The notes under the pieces: model-generated | What the model was told of the DNA's origin: nothing | Databases searched by the model: none | What the model saw: the letters and a program-made list of their open reading frames with translations, nothing else | Made by a program: the position numbers and the translations under genes | Shown here: piece after piece, positions 6,646-14,557 of the stretch | How the letters are laid out: every line of letters starts with the position of its first letter | How positions within the stretch are numbered: position 1 is the stretch's first letter | Assembly (NCBI GenBank): GCA_947072805.1 | Contig: CAMTJK010000055.1 | Location: 1 to 14,609, forward strand | DNA: 14,609 nucleotides | Reading direction: 5' to 3' | DNA from: an uncultured Prevotella sp. | GTDB taxonomy: Bacteria > Bacteroidota > Bacteroidia > Bacteroidales > Bacteroidaceae

Positions 6646-8307
6646 ATGGAAAAAATGATACGTATTCGTTGCAAAAATAATAAAAAATTAAAAAACATAC
6701 GCATCGGCAGTACACTTTCTGAAATATTTAAGGAAATGGAACTTGACATGGAATATGGTCCGGTCAGTGCCAAAGTGAACAACAAAGTGGAGGGTATGCA
6801 CTACCGTGTGTATCACAGCAAAGACATAGAGTTCCTCGACATGCGCTCGTCTTCAGGGCTCCGCACATACACCCGCTCCCTCTTCTTCGTGCTTTGCAAG
6901 GCTGTGAACGACCTATACCCCGATGCCGCCGTCGTTATAGACATACCCGTATCTAACGGCTACTATTGCGACGTAAGACTCGGACGCCCCGTGGAACAGG
7001 CTGACGTGGATGCCATACGGGAGCGGATGCAACAGATAATAGACGCACACATACCCATACGACGCCACGAGTGTACCACAGAAGAAGCCATCAAGATGTT
7101 CCGCGAGGCAGGCTCCATATCGAAGGTGAAGCTGCTGGAAAGCACAGGAAGCCTGTATACCACATACTACGACATAGACGGATATCGTGACTATTACTAC
7201 GGCACGCTGCTCACCAATACGTCGAAACTGTATCTCTTCGGACTGGAAAAATACTACGACGGACTGCTGCTGCGCATCCCGTCGCTTGCCGACCCGGGCA
7301 AACTGGGCGAGCTGATAAGGCAGGACAAGATGTTCGAGATATTCAAAGAGCACCACCGGTGGCAGGATATACTCGGACTATCCACCATCGGTGAGCTTAA
7401 CGATGCCATAGCCAAAGGATGGAGCACCGAGCTGATAACGCTCTCGGAGGCTCTGCAGGAGAAGAAGATTGTGAAGATAGCCGATGAGATAGCGTCGCGA
7501 CCCGGTGTGAAGATGGTGCTCATTGCCGGACCATCGTCGAGCGGCAAGACAACAACCTGCAAACGCATCTCGATACAACTGATGGCAAACGGAATACGTC
7601 CCGTGCCCATATCGCTTGACGACTACTTCATGGACCGCGATAAGACACCTAAGGACGAAAAAGGCGATTACGACTACGAAAGCGTGTACGCTCTGAACAT
7701 TCCGCTGCTCAACGAACAGATGAATGCGCTCTTTGCCGGCGAGGAGGTGGAACTGCCGCGCTACGACTTCCCTACGGGACGCAGTGTGAAGAGCGGCACG
7801 AAACTGAAGCTGAAAGGCAACGAAGTGCTGGTGGTGGAAGGCATTCACGCCCTCAATCCGGATCTTACCGCCAGTATTCCCGAAGAGCAGAAATACAGAG
7901 TGTACGCATCGGCACTCACAACAATACTCATAGACTCTCACAACTACGTGCCTACAACAGACAACCGTCTGCTGCGACGCATCATACGCGACTACAAGTA
8001 CCGTGCTGTGGATGCCCGAGAGACCATACGCCGGTGGCCGTCGGTGCGTGCCGGCGAGAACAAGTGGATATTCCCTTATCAGGAAAACGCCGACGTGATG
8101 TTCAATACAGCCATGCTCTTCGAGCTCGCCGTGCTGAAAACGCAGGCCGAACCGCTGCTCGAGATGGTGCCAGAAAACTGCGACGAGTACAGCGAGGCAT
8201 ACCGCCTGCTGAAGTTCCTGCGCTACATAAAGCCCATTCCCAACGACCAGGTGCCCTCAACATCGCTTCTGCGCGAATTCCTCGGCGGCAGTTCGTTCAA
8301 GTATTGA
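6646..8307 (+). CDS. Uridine kinase-like nucleoside kinase with ThrRS-like N-terminal domains
   Basis: The 553-residue cytoplasmic protein joins an N-terminal TGS-like fold (about 1-65) and a segment resembling the second additional domain of threonyl-tRNA synthetase (about 70-240) to a C-terminal P-loop kinase of the uridine kinase/phosphoribulokinase family (about 275-500). Visible kinase motifs are Walker A GPSSSGKTT at 295-303 and SLDDYF at 323-328. VVEGIHALNP follows further on, where uridine kinases carry a Glu-Gly motif. It probably phosphorylates uridine or cytidine for pyrimidine salvage, though this fusion class is not proven to do so and the N-terminal half may sense RNA or tRNA. 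The editing-site HxxxH motif of ThrRS is not intact; only RRHEC at 139-143 remains. The gene has its own promoter region and ends at a terminator shared with argB. Confidence 0.8.
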   Translation: MEKMIRIRCKNNKKLKNIRIGSTLSEIFKEMELDMEYGPVSAKVNNKVEGMHYRVYHSKDIEFLDMRSSSGLRTYTRSLFFVLCKAVNDLYPDAAVVIDIPVSNGYYCDVRLGRPVEQADVDAIRERMQQIIDAHIPIRRHECTTEEAIKMFREAGSISKVKLLESTGSLYTTYYDIDGYRDYYYGTLLTNTSKLYLFGLEKYYDGLLLRIPSLADPGKLGELIRQDKMFEIFKEHHRWQDILGLSTIGELNDAIAKGWSTELITLSEALQEKKIVKIADEIASRPGVKMVLIAGPSSSGKTTTCKRISIQLMANGIRPVPISLDDYFMDRDKTPKDEKGDYDYESVYALNIPLLNEQMNALFAGEEVELPRYDFPTGRSVKSGTKLKLKGNEVLVVEGIHALNPDLTASIPEEQKYRVYASALTTILIDSHNYVPTTDNRLLRRIIRDYKYRAVDARETIRRWPSVRAGENKWIFPYQENADVMFNTAMLFELAVLKTQAEPLLEMVPENCDEYSEAYRLLKFLRYIKPIPNDQVPSTSLLREFLGGSSFKY

Positions 8308-8353
8308 CGTTATGGATAAAAAATAAAGGTATATAATAATAAGCAGATAAAAC

Positions 8354-8411
8354 CTTGTCGCCTTGCAACCAGCCCCTTCCGATAAGCTGAAATGCAAGGC
8401 GACAAGTTTTT
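8354..8411. terminator. Shared bidirectional terminator of the kinase gene and argB
   Basis: CTTGTCGCCTTGCA (8354-8367) and TGCAAGGCGACAAG (8393-8406) form a perfect 14-bp stem with a 25-base loop. Five T follow on the plus strand (8407-8411); on the minus strand the stem is followed by a GTTTTA run. The right edge overlaps the argB stop codon at 8410-8412. It is the only hairpin between the two convergent genes and should serve both. Confidence 0.85.
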
Positions 8412-9261
8412 ATTTGGTTATTATGGTTCCGTGCTTTCCGTCGATGGCGGTGGCTTTTGTTATTATAACCCGTGCCACTCCGGCATCGATGGCATTGAGG
8501 GCGTTTTCTATTTTAGGCAACATTCCGCCGCTTATGGTGCCGTCGTCACGCAGTTTTACGAACGATTCGTGAGTGATGCAGTCTATTACGCTGCTGTCGT
8601 CGTCGGGATTGACAAGCACCCCCGGCTTCTCGAAACTGTATATAAGCGTCACGTCGTAGTGCTGTGCCAGTGCCTTTGCCGTCTCGGCAGCTATCGTATC
8701 GGCGTTGGTGTTGAGTATGTTTCCCTGTCCGTCGTGTGTTAGCGGCGCCATCACCGGCGTTATGCCCTGTTCTATGAGTGCGTGCAGGGCATTGCCGTCG
8801 GCACGATCCACGTCGCCCACGAATCCGAAGTCCACCATTCTCTCTTCCGTCCGGCTTTCGCTGTCGTCGGCATCGGCGGCGGGCACTGTCATAAGCTTCG
8901 GCGGTCGGCGGTGCGAGCGTATCACGTCGATGTCGGCACCCGTCAGTCCGAGTGCGTTCACGCCGCACGCCTGCAGCCGTGCCACGAGATTCTTGTTCAC
9001 CAGTCCGCCGTAAACCATTGTGACCACCTCCAGCATGTTGCGGTCGGTGATGCGTCGTCCGCCCACCATCATGCTCTCTATGCCGAGGCGCGAGGCTACC
9101 TGTGTTGCCCTGCGGCCTCCGCCGTGTACCAGGACCTTGCGTCCGGCTATGGCACTGAAGTTGTGCAGCAGGACGTCGAGCTGCGCCTCGTCCTCCACTA
9201 CGGCGCCTCCCACCTTTACAACCGTCACCGTGTGGCGTACTGTATTGTCGTTATTGTTCAT
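8410..9261 (-). CDS. argB: Acetylglutamate kinase (arginine biosynthesis)
   Basis: The 283-residue product is an amino-acid kinase family member that phosphorylates the side-chain carboxylate of N-acylglutamate, the second step to ornithine and arginine. Motifs: KVGG at 16-19, VHGGG at 45-49 for phosphate binding, GLTGAD at 105-110, NTNADTIA at 184-191, and Lys250 in GGMLPK. It has an acidic, Ser/Glu-rich stretch at about 128-141 in a region that is shorter in many homologues. Bacteroidales arginine synthesis is known to use succinylated intermediates at the transcarbamylase step, so N-succinylglutamate may be the real substrate here; that is inference. It starts 16 bases after the speA stop and is surely co-transcribed with it. 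Confidence 0.92.
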   Translation of the reverse strand: MNNNDNTVRHTVTVVKVGGAVVEDEAQLDVLLHNFSAIAGRKVLVHGGGRRATQVASRLGIESMMVGGRRITDRNMLEVVTMVYGGLVNKNLVARLQACGVNALGLTGADIDVIRSHRRPPKLMTVPAADADDSESRTEERMVDFGFVGDVDRADGNALHALIEQGITPVMAPLTHDGQGNILNTNADTIAAETAKALAQHYDVTLIYSFEKPGVLVNPDDDSSVIDCITHESFVKLRDDGTISGGMLPKIENALNAIDAGVARVIITKATAIDGKHGTIITK

Positions 9262-9277
9262 GTCGGCGTAAGTATTT

Positions 9278-11170
9278 TTATTCCAAATAAGTATATCCGT
9301 AGAGTCCCGAGCGGTAGTTGCTCAGAAATTCCTTTCCCTCCTCGAGTGTTATTCTGCCTTGTTTTACGCTCTTTGTCACCCATACCTCGAGCTGTCTCAC
9401 CAGTTTCTTCGGGTCGTACTGCACATAGTCGAGCACCTCTGCCACCGTTTCGCCGTCAATCACCTGGTCTATGTGGTACTGTCCGTCCCTTACGCTTATG
9501 TGAACGGCAGTAGTGTCTCCGAACAGGTTGTGCATGTCGCCGAGGATTTCCTGGTATGCTCCTACGAGGAACACGCCGAGGTAGTAAGGTTCGTTCTTTC
9601 TCAGTGCGTGAACGGGCAGCACGTGCGAGTTGTTTCGGTTTGTCACGAAGTTGGCTATCTTCCCGTCGCTGTCGCATGTGATGTCCTGCAGTGTGGCGTT
9701 GCGTGTGGGTCGTTCGTTGAGTCTCTGTATCGGCATTATGGGGAATAGCTGGTCGATGGCCCATGAGTCTGGCAGCGACTGGAACAGCGAGAAGTTGCAG
9801 AAGTATTTGTCAGCGAGCAGTTTGTCGAGATTGACGAGTTCTTCCGGCGTATGCTTGAGATGCTTTACGAGTATGTTTATTTCGCGGCACACGCTCCAGT
9901 ACATGCTTTCTATTTCCGCCCTTGTCTTCAGGTCTACAATGCCGTGGCAGAAGAGGTCGAGCGACTCTTCGCGTATCTGTTCGGCGTCGTGCCAGTCTTC
10001 CAGCATTGTTCTCGGGTTCAGGTTGTCCCATATGTCGTACAGGTCTTTCACGAGCTGGTGGCTGTTTTCGTCCGGTTCGTACTGTTCGTCCATTTCCGGC
10101 AGCGATGCCGTTTCGAGCACATCAATAACGAGTACGGAGTGGTGTGCCGTCAGTGAGCGTCCGCTTTCGGTGATGATGTTCGGGTGTGGCAGTCCGTTTT
10201 TGTCGGCGGCTTCCACGAAGGTGTATATACAGTCGTTCACATATTCCTGTATCGAGTAGTTCACCGAGCTTTCGCTGCTTGGCGAGCGTGTTCCGTCGTA
10301 GTCCACTCCCAGTCCTCCTCCGCAGTCCACGAAGTCCACGTTGTATCCCATTTTGTGCAGTTGGGTGTAGAATTGCGATGCTTCTCTCAGTGCCGCCTGT
10401 ATTCTTCTTATCTTCGTTATCTGGCTTCCTATGTGGAAGTGTATCAGTCTCAGGCAGTCTCGCATGTCTTTTTTGTCGAGCATTTCGAGCGCTTCGAGCA
10501 GTTCGCTGCTTGTCAGTCCGAACTTGCTGGCGTCTCCTCCGCTTTCTTCCCACTTTCCGCTGCCCGACGAAGCCAGTTTTATGCGTATTCCGAGGTTAGG
10601 TCTTACGTTGAGTTTTTTTGCTTCTCGTGCGATGATTTCCAGTTCGTTGAGTTTTTCCACGACTATGAAGATGCGTTTTCCCATCTTCTGTGCGAGCAGA
10701 GCGAGTTCTATGTAGCTTTGGTCTTTGTATCCGTTGCACACGATCAGCGAGTCGCTTTGGCACTGAACGGCAATGACGGCGTGCAGTTCCGGTTTTGAGC
10801 CTGCTTCAAGTCCGAGGTTGAATTTTCGTCCGTGCGATATAATCTCTTCTACAACGGGCTGCATCTGGTTTACCTTGATGGGGTAGATGATGAAGTTTTC
10901 GCCCTTGTAGTTATATTCTTCAGCCGCCTTTTTGAAGCAGCTGCTTGTTTTTTCTATTCTGTTGTCGAGGATATCAGGAAAGCGTAGCAGCACGGGGCTG
11001 GTCACATCCCTTAGTGCCAGTTCGTCCATTACCTCGCGCAGGTCTATCTGCGTGTCGTTCTTGCATGGTGTTACATAAGCGTTGCCTTCGCCGTTGATAC
11101 CAAAATAGGAAGTGCCCCATCCGTTGATGTTATAGAGCTCTTTCGAATCTTCGATAGTCCACTTTTTCAT
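9278..11170 (-). CDS. speA: Biosynthetic arginine decarboxylase
   Basis: The 630-residue PLP enzyme converts arginine to agmatine, the first step of the agmatine route to putrescine and spermidine. Its length is normal for the SpeA family. The N-terminal alanine-racemase-like barrel carries YPIKVNQ, with Lys99 as the PLP-binding lysine. Further on are HFHIGSQI, the glycine-rich phosphate loop VDCGGGLGVDYDG, ITESGR, and the C-terminal DITCDSDG segment that carries the catalytic cysteine in this fold. The neighbour argB makes the arginine precursor, so the pair links arginine synthesis with polyamine use. A structured spacer of about 190 bases separates it from aroK upstream, so it may have its own promoter. 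TATCTTTT (complement of 11200-11207) is a weak -7 candidate. Confidence 0.95.
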   Translation of the reverse strand: MKKWTIEDSKELYNINGWGTSYFGINGEGNAYVTPCKNDTQIDLREVMDELALRDVTSPVLLRFPDILDNRIEKTSSCFKKAAEEYNYKGENFIIYPIKVNQMQPVVEEIISHGRKFNLGLEAGSKPELHAVIAVQCQSDSLIVCNGYKDQSYIELALLAQKMGKRIFIVVEKLNELEIIAREAKKLNVRPNLGIRIKLASSGSGKWEESGGDASKFGLTSSELLEALEMLDKKDMRDCLRLIHFHIGSQITKIRRIQAALREASQFYTQLHKMGYNVDFVDCGGGLGVDYDGTRSPSSESSVNYSIQEYVNDCIYTFVEAADKNGLPHPNIITESGRSLTAHHSVLVIDVLETASLPEMDEQYEPDENSHQLVKDLYDIWDNLNPRTMLEDWHDAEQIREESLDLFCHGIVDLKTRAEIESMYWSVCREINILVKHLKHTPEELVNLDKLLADKYFCNFSLFQSLPDSWAIDQLFPIMPIQRLNERPTRNATLQDITCDSDGKIANFVTNRNNSHVLPVHALRKNEPYYLGVFLVGAYQEILGDMHNLFGDTTAVHISVRDGQYHIDQVIDGETVAEVLDYVQYDPKKLVRQLEVWVTKSVKQGRITLEEGKEFLSNYRSGLYGYTYLE

Positions 11171-11230
11171 TTTTCTTGATTGTAGGGAATTAAGGAATAA
11201 AAAGATAAGGAGATGTATAATGTGAAGGTA

Positions 11231-11357
11231 AAAAAGACAGCCACAAGCGGCGTTTCACGGTATGTCGTAAGGCGTGTTTTGCGCAGTTGTGCAGTGCTTT
11301 GTGTGCATCTGTGCATTGCCTGTAGGCTTTTCTTTCCGTGCGTTGCTTGTGGCTGTC
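11231..11357 (-). terminator. Long-loop hairpin with T-run between aroK and speA
   Basis: On the minus strand, 3 bases after the aroK stop, GACAGCCACAAGC (complement of 11345-11357) can pair with GCTTGTGGCTGTC (complement of 11236-11248). This 13-bp perfect stem encloses a 96-base loop and is followed directly by TTTTTT-ACC. It has the form of an intrinsic terminator or attenuator for topA-aroK. The loop is not plain: it holds TGTGCA-type short repeats near 11290-11320 that could fold internally. A structured RNA or a small insertion within a terminator are both possible. Confidence 0.6.
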
Positions 11358-11360
11358 GGC

Positions 11361-11888
11361 TTATATTTTCAGGATTTCCCTGAGCTGTTCTACTGTTATT
11401 TTTATTTTGTCGTAGTTGTCCATCAGGTCCACGTTGAGTGTGAATGCAGACTTTTCGTAGAACGGTTCGCGCTGTGCGAGCTGTTCTTTGATGAAGGATA
11501 TGAGTTCTTCCGGTGTTTTTCCTTTCAGCAGCGGTCTTTCCGTCTTGCCCATCAGCAGGTGTTTGTACAGCACTTCGGGCGAAGCTTTCAGGTACACCAC
11601 CTTTCCCTGTGCGTTCATATAGTCCATATTGTCGAAGAAGCACGGTGTTCCTCCGCCGCAGCTGATTATCACGTCTTCAAATTCAGCCACCTCGTGCAGC
11701 ATGTTGTACTCTATTTTGCGGAATCCCTCCTCGCCTCGTTCGGCAAACAGTTGCGGAATTGTCTTGTGCATACGGCTTTCTATGTACCAGTCGAGGTCGT
11801 AGAACGGCAGTCCCAACTCTTTCGACAGCGATTTTCCCACCGTTGTCTTTCCCGCCCCCATGTATCCTACTATGATGATTCTTTCCAT
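11361..11888 (-). CDS. aroK: Shikimate kinase
   Basis: The 175-residue cytoplasmic enzyme phosphorylates shikimate at the 3-hydroxyl in aromatic amino-acid synthesis. All family motifs are present: Walker A GYMGAGKTT at 8-16, the Mg/shikimate-binding DLDW with Asp31 and Asp33, the shikimate-contact segment FRKIE with Arg57, CGGGTP at 77-82, and the LID region KTERPLL with Arg118. Length is standard. It starts 26 bases after the topA stop and is probably read from the topA promoter. Long-loop hairpin plus T-run lies just after its stop codon. Confidence 0.95.
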   Translation of the reverse strand: MERIIIVGYMGAGKTTVGKSLSKELGLPFYDLDWYIESRMHKTIPQLFAERGEEGFRKIEYNMLHEVAEFEDVIISCGGGTPCFFDNMDYMNAQGKVVYLKASPEVLYKHLLMGKTERPLLKGKTPEELISFIKEQLAQREPFYEKSAFTLNVDLMDNYDKIKITVEQLREILKI

Positions 11889-11914
11889 TACGTGTCGTCA
11901 GGGGTTTTATCTTG

Positions 11915-14251
11915 TCATTTCTTCTTTGCCGGAGTGGCTTTTATTACCTCCATGCACTCTTCGAGTGTCAGTTCGGCAGCCCTTTCGTGCATGTTTTTCG
12001 GCAGTCGGTAGTTCTTTCCGTCGTAGGTCAGGTAAGGACCGTACCGTCCGTTGCGCACTTCGAGTTTCATGTCTTCCGGGAAGAGTTTTATGTGTCGCTG
12101 TTTGTCTTGTTCTCGCTTGTCGCCTATCAGTTCTATTGCCTCTTCGAGTGTGAAGGTCAGCGGGTTGGCGCCTTTCGGCAGCGACACGAACTTCTTTTTG
12201 TGCAGCACGTATGGTCCGAATTTTCCTGCGCCCACGGTTACCTTTTCGCCTTCGTATTCGCCTATTTCGCGTGGCAGTCTGAACAGTTCGAGTGCCTCAT
12301 CGAGTGTTATTGTCTCTATGCTCTTGTCGGCAGGTATATGTGCAAATCGCGGTTTGTCATCTTCGTCAGCCGAGCCTATCTGCACCACCGGTCCGAAGCG
12401 TCCTATCTTCACGAATACGGGTTTGCCCGTCTGCGGGTCGTCGCCGAGTCGTCTTTCGCCGGCTCTGTGTGCGGAGCGTGTGTTGATGGCTTGTTCCACA
12501 ACGGGGTCGAAATTGTCGTAGAAGTCCTTCATCACTTCAGTCCATTTCTCGTTGCCTTCGGCTATCTCGTCAAACTTCTGCTCTATGTTGGCGGTGAAGT
12601 TATAGTCCATTATGCTCGGGAAGTTTGCCATGAGGAAGTCGTTCACCACTATTCCTATGTCTGTAGGCAGCAGTTTTCCCTTGTCGCTGCCTGCCATTTC
12701 CTTGCGCACCTTTCTTGTCACGAGCTTTCCTTTCAGCGTGTCTATGGTGTATGTGCGCTCTTCTCCCTTCTTGTCGCCTTTGTGTACATACTCTCGTTGC
12801 TGTATGGTGCTTATGGTAGGGGCGTATGTTGAGGGTCGTCCTATGCCCAGTTCTTCCAGCTTGTGCACGAGGCTTGCTTCCGTATATCGTGCCGGTCCCT
12901 GGCTGTAGCGTTCGGTGGCGGTTATTTCGCGTCGTGTCAGTTCCTGTCCCTTTTGCAGTGGCGGCAGGAGGTGTATGTTCTCGCTGTCTTTGTTATCGTC
13001 GTCGCCGTCCGATTCGCGGTACACCTTTATGAAACCGTCAAACTTCACCACCTCTCCCGTGGCTACGAATGTGGCGCTGTGCGGCTCTGAAGCCTTGCCT
13101 TCAGGCAGTATATTTATTATTACGGTGGTCTTTTCTATTTCCGCGTCAGCCATCTGGCTGGCGATGGTGCGTTTCCATATCAGGTCGTAGAGCTTTTTTT
13201 CCTGCGATGTGCCTTCTATGGCTGATTTCGACATGTATGTCGGTCTTATGGCTTCGTGAGCCTCTTGTGCTCCTTTCGAGCTTGTATGATATTGCCTCGG
13301 ATGGCTGTAGCCTTCGCCCCAGTTGCTGATTATTTCCTTTTTGCTTGCTCCGAGACAGAGTTTCGAGAGGTTTACAGAGTCTGTACGCATGTACGTTATA
13401 AAACCGTATTCGTACAGATGCTGTGCCACCATCATGGTCTGGCTCACCGTAAATCCCAGTTTTCTTGCAGCCTCCTGTTGCAGTGTCGATGTGGTGAAAG
13501 GCGGTGCCGGCGTGCGTTTGAGGGGTTTTTGGGTTACGTTGTCGATGGTGAAGGTGGCAGTCTTGCATATTTCGAGGAAGTCTTCCACCTCCTTGTGTGT
13601 TTTCAGTCGGTTGTTCAGTTCGGCTTTTACCTCCGATGCCGAGCCGTCGGCATTTGTTACGGAGAAGATGGCGTTCACCCTGTACGAGGGTTCGCTCTTG
13701 AAGGCGTGCAGTTCGCGTTCTCTTTCCACTATCAGTCTCACTGCCACGCTCTGCACTCTTCCTGCCGAGAGTGCCGGTTTCACCTTTTTCCATAGCACGG
13801 GCGACAGTTTGAAGCCCACAATGCGGTCGAGTACGCGCCTTGCCTGCTGTGCGTTCACGAGGTTCATGTTGAGCCTTCGCGGATGCTCTATGGCTTCGAG
13901 TATGGCCGGTTCGGTGATTTCGTGGAACACTATACGGTTGGTCTTTGCCTCATCCAGTCCGAGAACTTCGCAAAGGTGCCACGATATGGCTTCTCCTTCG
14001 CGGTCTTCATCGGATGCGAGCCACACCTTTTCGGCTTTCTTTGCATTCGACTTCAGTTCCTTTACCACCTTTTCCTTTTCGTTGGGAATCTCGTAGTCGG
14101 GCTGGAGCGTGTCGGTGTTTACGCTTAGCTCCCTCTTTTTGAGGTCGCGAATGTGGCCGTAGCTCGACATCACTTTGTAGTCGCTGCCCAGAAACTTCTC
14201 TATTGTCTTGGCCTTGGCTGGTGACTCGACTATCACTAAATTCTTTTGCAT
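11915..14251 (-). CDS. topA: DNA topoisomerase I (type IA)
   Basis: The 778-residue enzyme relaxes negative supercoils. The N-terminal Toprim domain begins with VIVESPAKAKTIEKFLG, and SDEDREGE at 80-87 gives the metal-binding acids. FITYMRTDS contains the catalytic Tyr287. The C-terminal part has three topoisomerase I C-terminal repeats, marked by GRFGP (about 617), GKFGPY (676) and GRYGPY (735), spaced 59 residues apart. No CxxC zinc fingers of the E. coli type are seen. The ORF is open for another 18 codons upstream, but MQKNLVIVES at 14251 is the likely start: it matches family N termini, and the -7 promoter box lies inside the extension. The tail is Lys-rich. Confidence 0.95.
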   Translation of the reverse strand: MQKNLVIVESPAKAKTIEKFLGSDYKVMSSYGHIRDLKKRELSVNTDTLQPDYEIPNEKEKVVKELKSNAKKAEKVWLASDEDREGEAISWHLCEVLGLDEAKTNRIVFHEITEPAILEAIEHPRRLNMNLVNAQQARRVLDRIVGFKLSPVLWKKVKPALSAGRVQSVAVRLIVERERELHAFKSEPSYRVNAIFSVTNADGSASEVKAELNNRLKTHKEVEDFLEICKTATFTIDNVTQKPLKRTPAPPFTTSTLQQEAARKLGFTVSQTMMVAQHLYEYGFITYMRTDSVNLSKLCLGASKKEIISNWGEGYSHPRQYHTSSKGAQEAHEAIRPTYMSKSAIEGTSQEKKLYDLIWKRTIASQMADAEIEKTTVIINILPEGKASEPHSATFVATGEVVKFDGFIKVYRESDGDDDNKDSENIHLLPPLQKGQELTRREITATERYSQGPARYTEASLVHKLEELGIGRPSTYAPTISTIQQREYVHKGDKKGEERTYTIDTLKGKLVTRKVRKEMAGSDKGKLLPTDIGIVVNDFLMANFPSIMDYNFTANIEQKFDEIAEGNEKWTEVMKDFYDNFDPVVEQAINTRSAHRAGERRLGDDPQTGKPVFVKIGRFGPVVQIGSADEDDKPRFAHIPADKSIETITLDEALELFRLPREIGEYEGEKVTVGAGKFGPYVLHKKKFVSLPKGANPLTFTLEEAIELIGDKREQDKQRHIKLFPEDMKLEVRNGRYGPYLTYDGKNYRLPKNMHERAAELTLEECMEVIKATPAKKK

Positions 14252-14277
14252 ATTCGACTGTTCATTGCTTTGGGGTG

Positions 14278-14285
14278 CAAAAGTA
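14278..14285 (-). promoter_or_regulatory. Putative -7 box of the topA promoter
   Basis: On the minus strand this reads TACTTTTG, an exact match to TAnnTTTG. Transcription would begin near 14271, giving a leader of about 20 bases before the ATG at 14251. A clear TTTG box about 20 bases upstream is lacking. From here to the repeat at 14407 is A/T-rich sequence in which I see nothing definite. Confidence 0.5.
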
Positions 14286-14406
14286 AGCAAAACTTTCACC
14301 AACACATTATATATATTGTAAAATTTCTACTTTTTTAATGATTAAACCCAAAAGGTCATCACACTGCAAAAGGTATTTTCCGAGAATGTCATATCTGCTT
14401 TTCTCA

Positions 14407-14514
14407 TCATTTTCGCCTCTCTGCATACCCTCTTGCTTTCCGTATCATTGAGGCATAGCGGGCTATGTCGAGCCGAAGCGGTTGAAAGAAGGCACACAGG
14501 CAGACAAAACCGGC
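14407..14514. repeat. Nested palindromic repeat element, copy 2 (diverged)
   Basis: The core AGGCATAGCGGGCTATGTC has its centre at 14460.5 and matches the core of the element at 4532-4644. Flanks also match: TCATTTTCGCCTCTCTG on the left (14407-14423), and GAAGCGG followed by a GAAAGAAGGCACACAG stretch on the right. The outer arms here pair poorly compared with the first copy, so this copy looks decayed. It lies upstream of topA, 44 bases from the terminal repeat. Confidence 0.7.
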
Positions 14515-14557
14515 ATGGTAACTTACCAAGCAATGATTTGCCGAACAGTCATGGGGC

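Noticed and set aside
11167..11643. 158-codon minus-strand frame running from aroK into the speA spacer
   Set aside because: It overlaps aroK in another frame and the intergenic hairpin; its hydrophobic tail comes from the A/T-rich spacer, and no homologous family is recognised.
11912..12832. 306-codon open frame on the plus strand opposite topA
   Set aside because: It lies fully antisense to the conserved topoisomerase C-terminal half and has odd Phe/Cys/Ser-rich composition.
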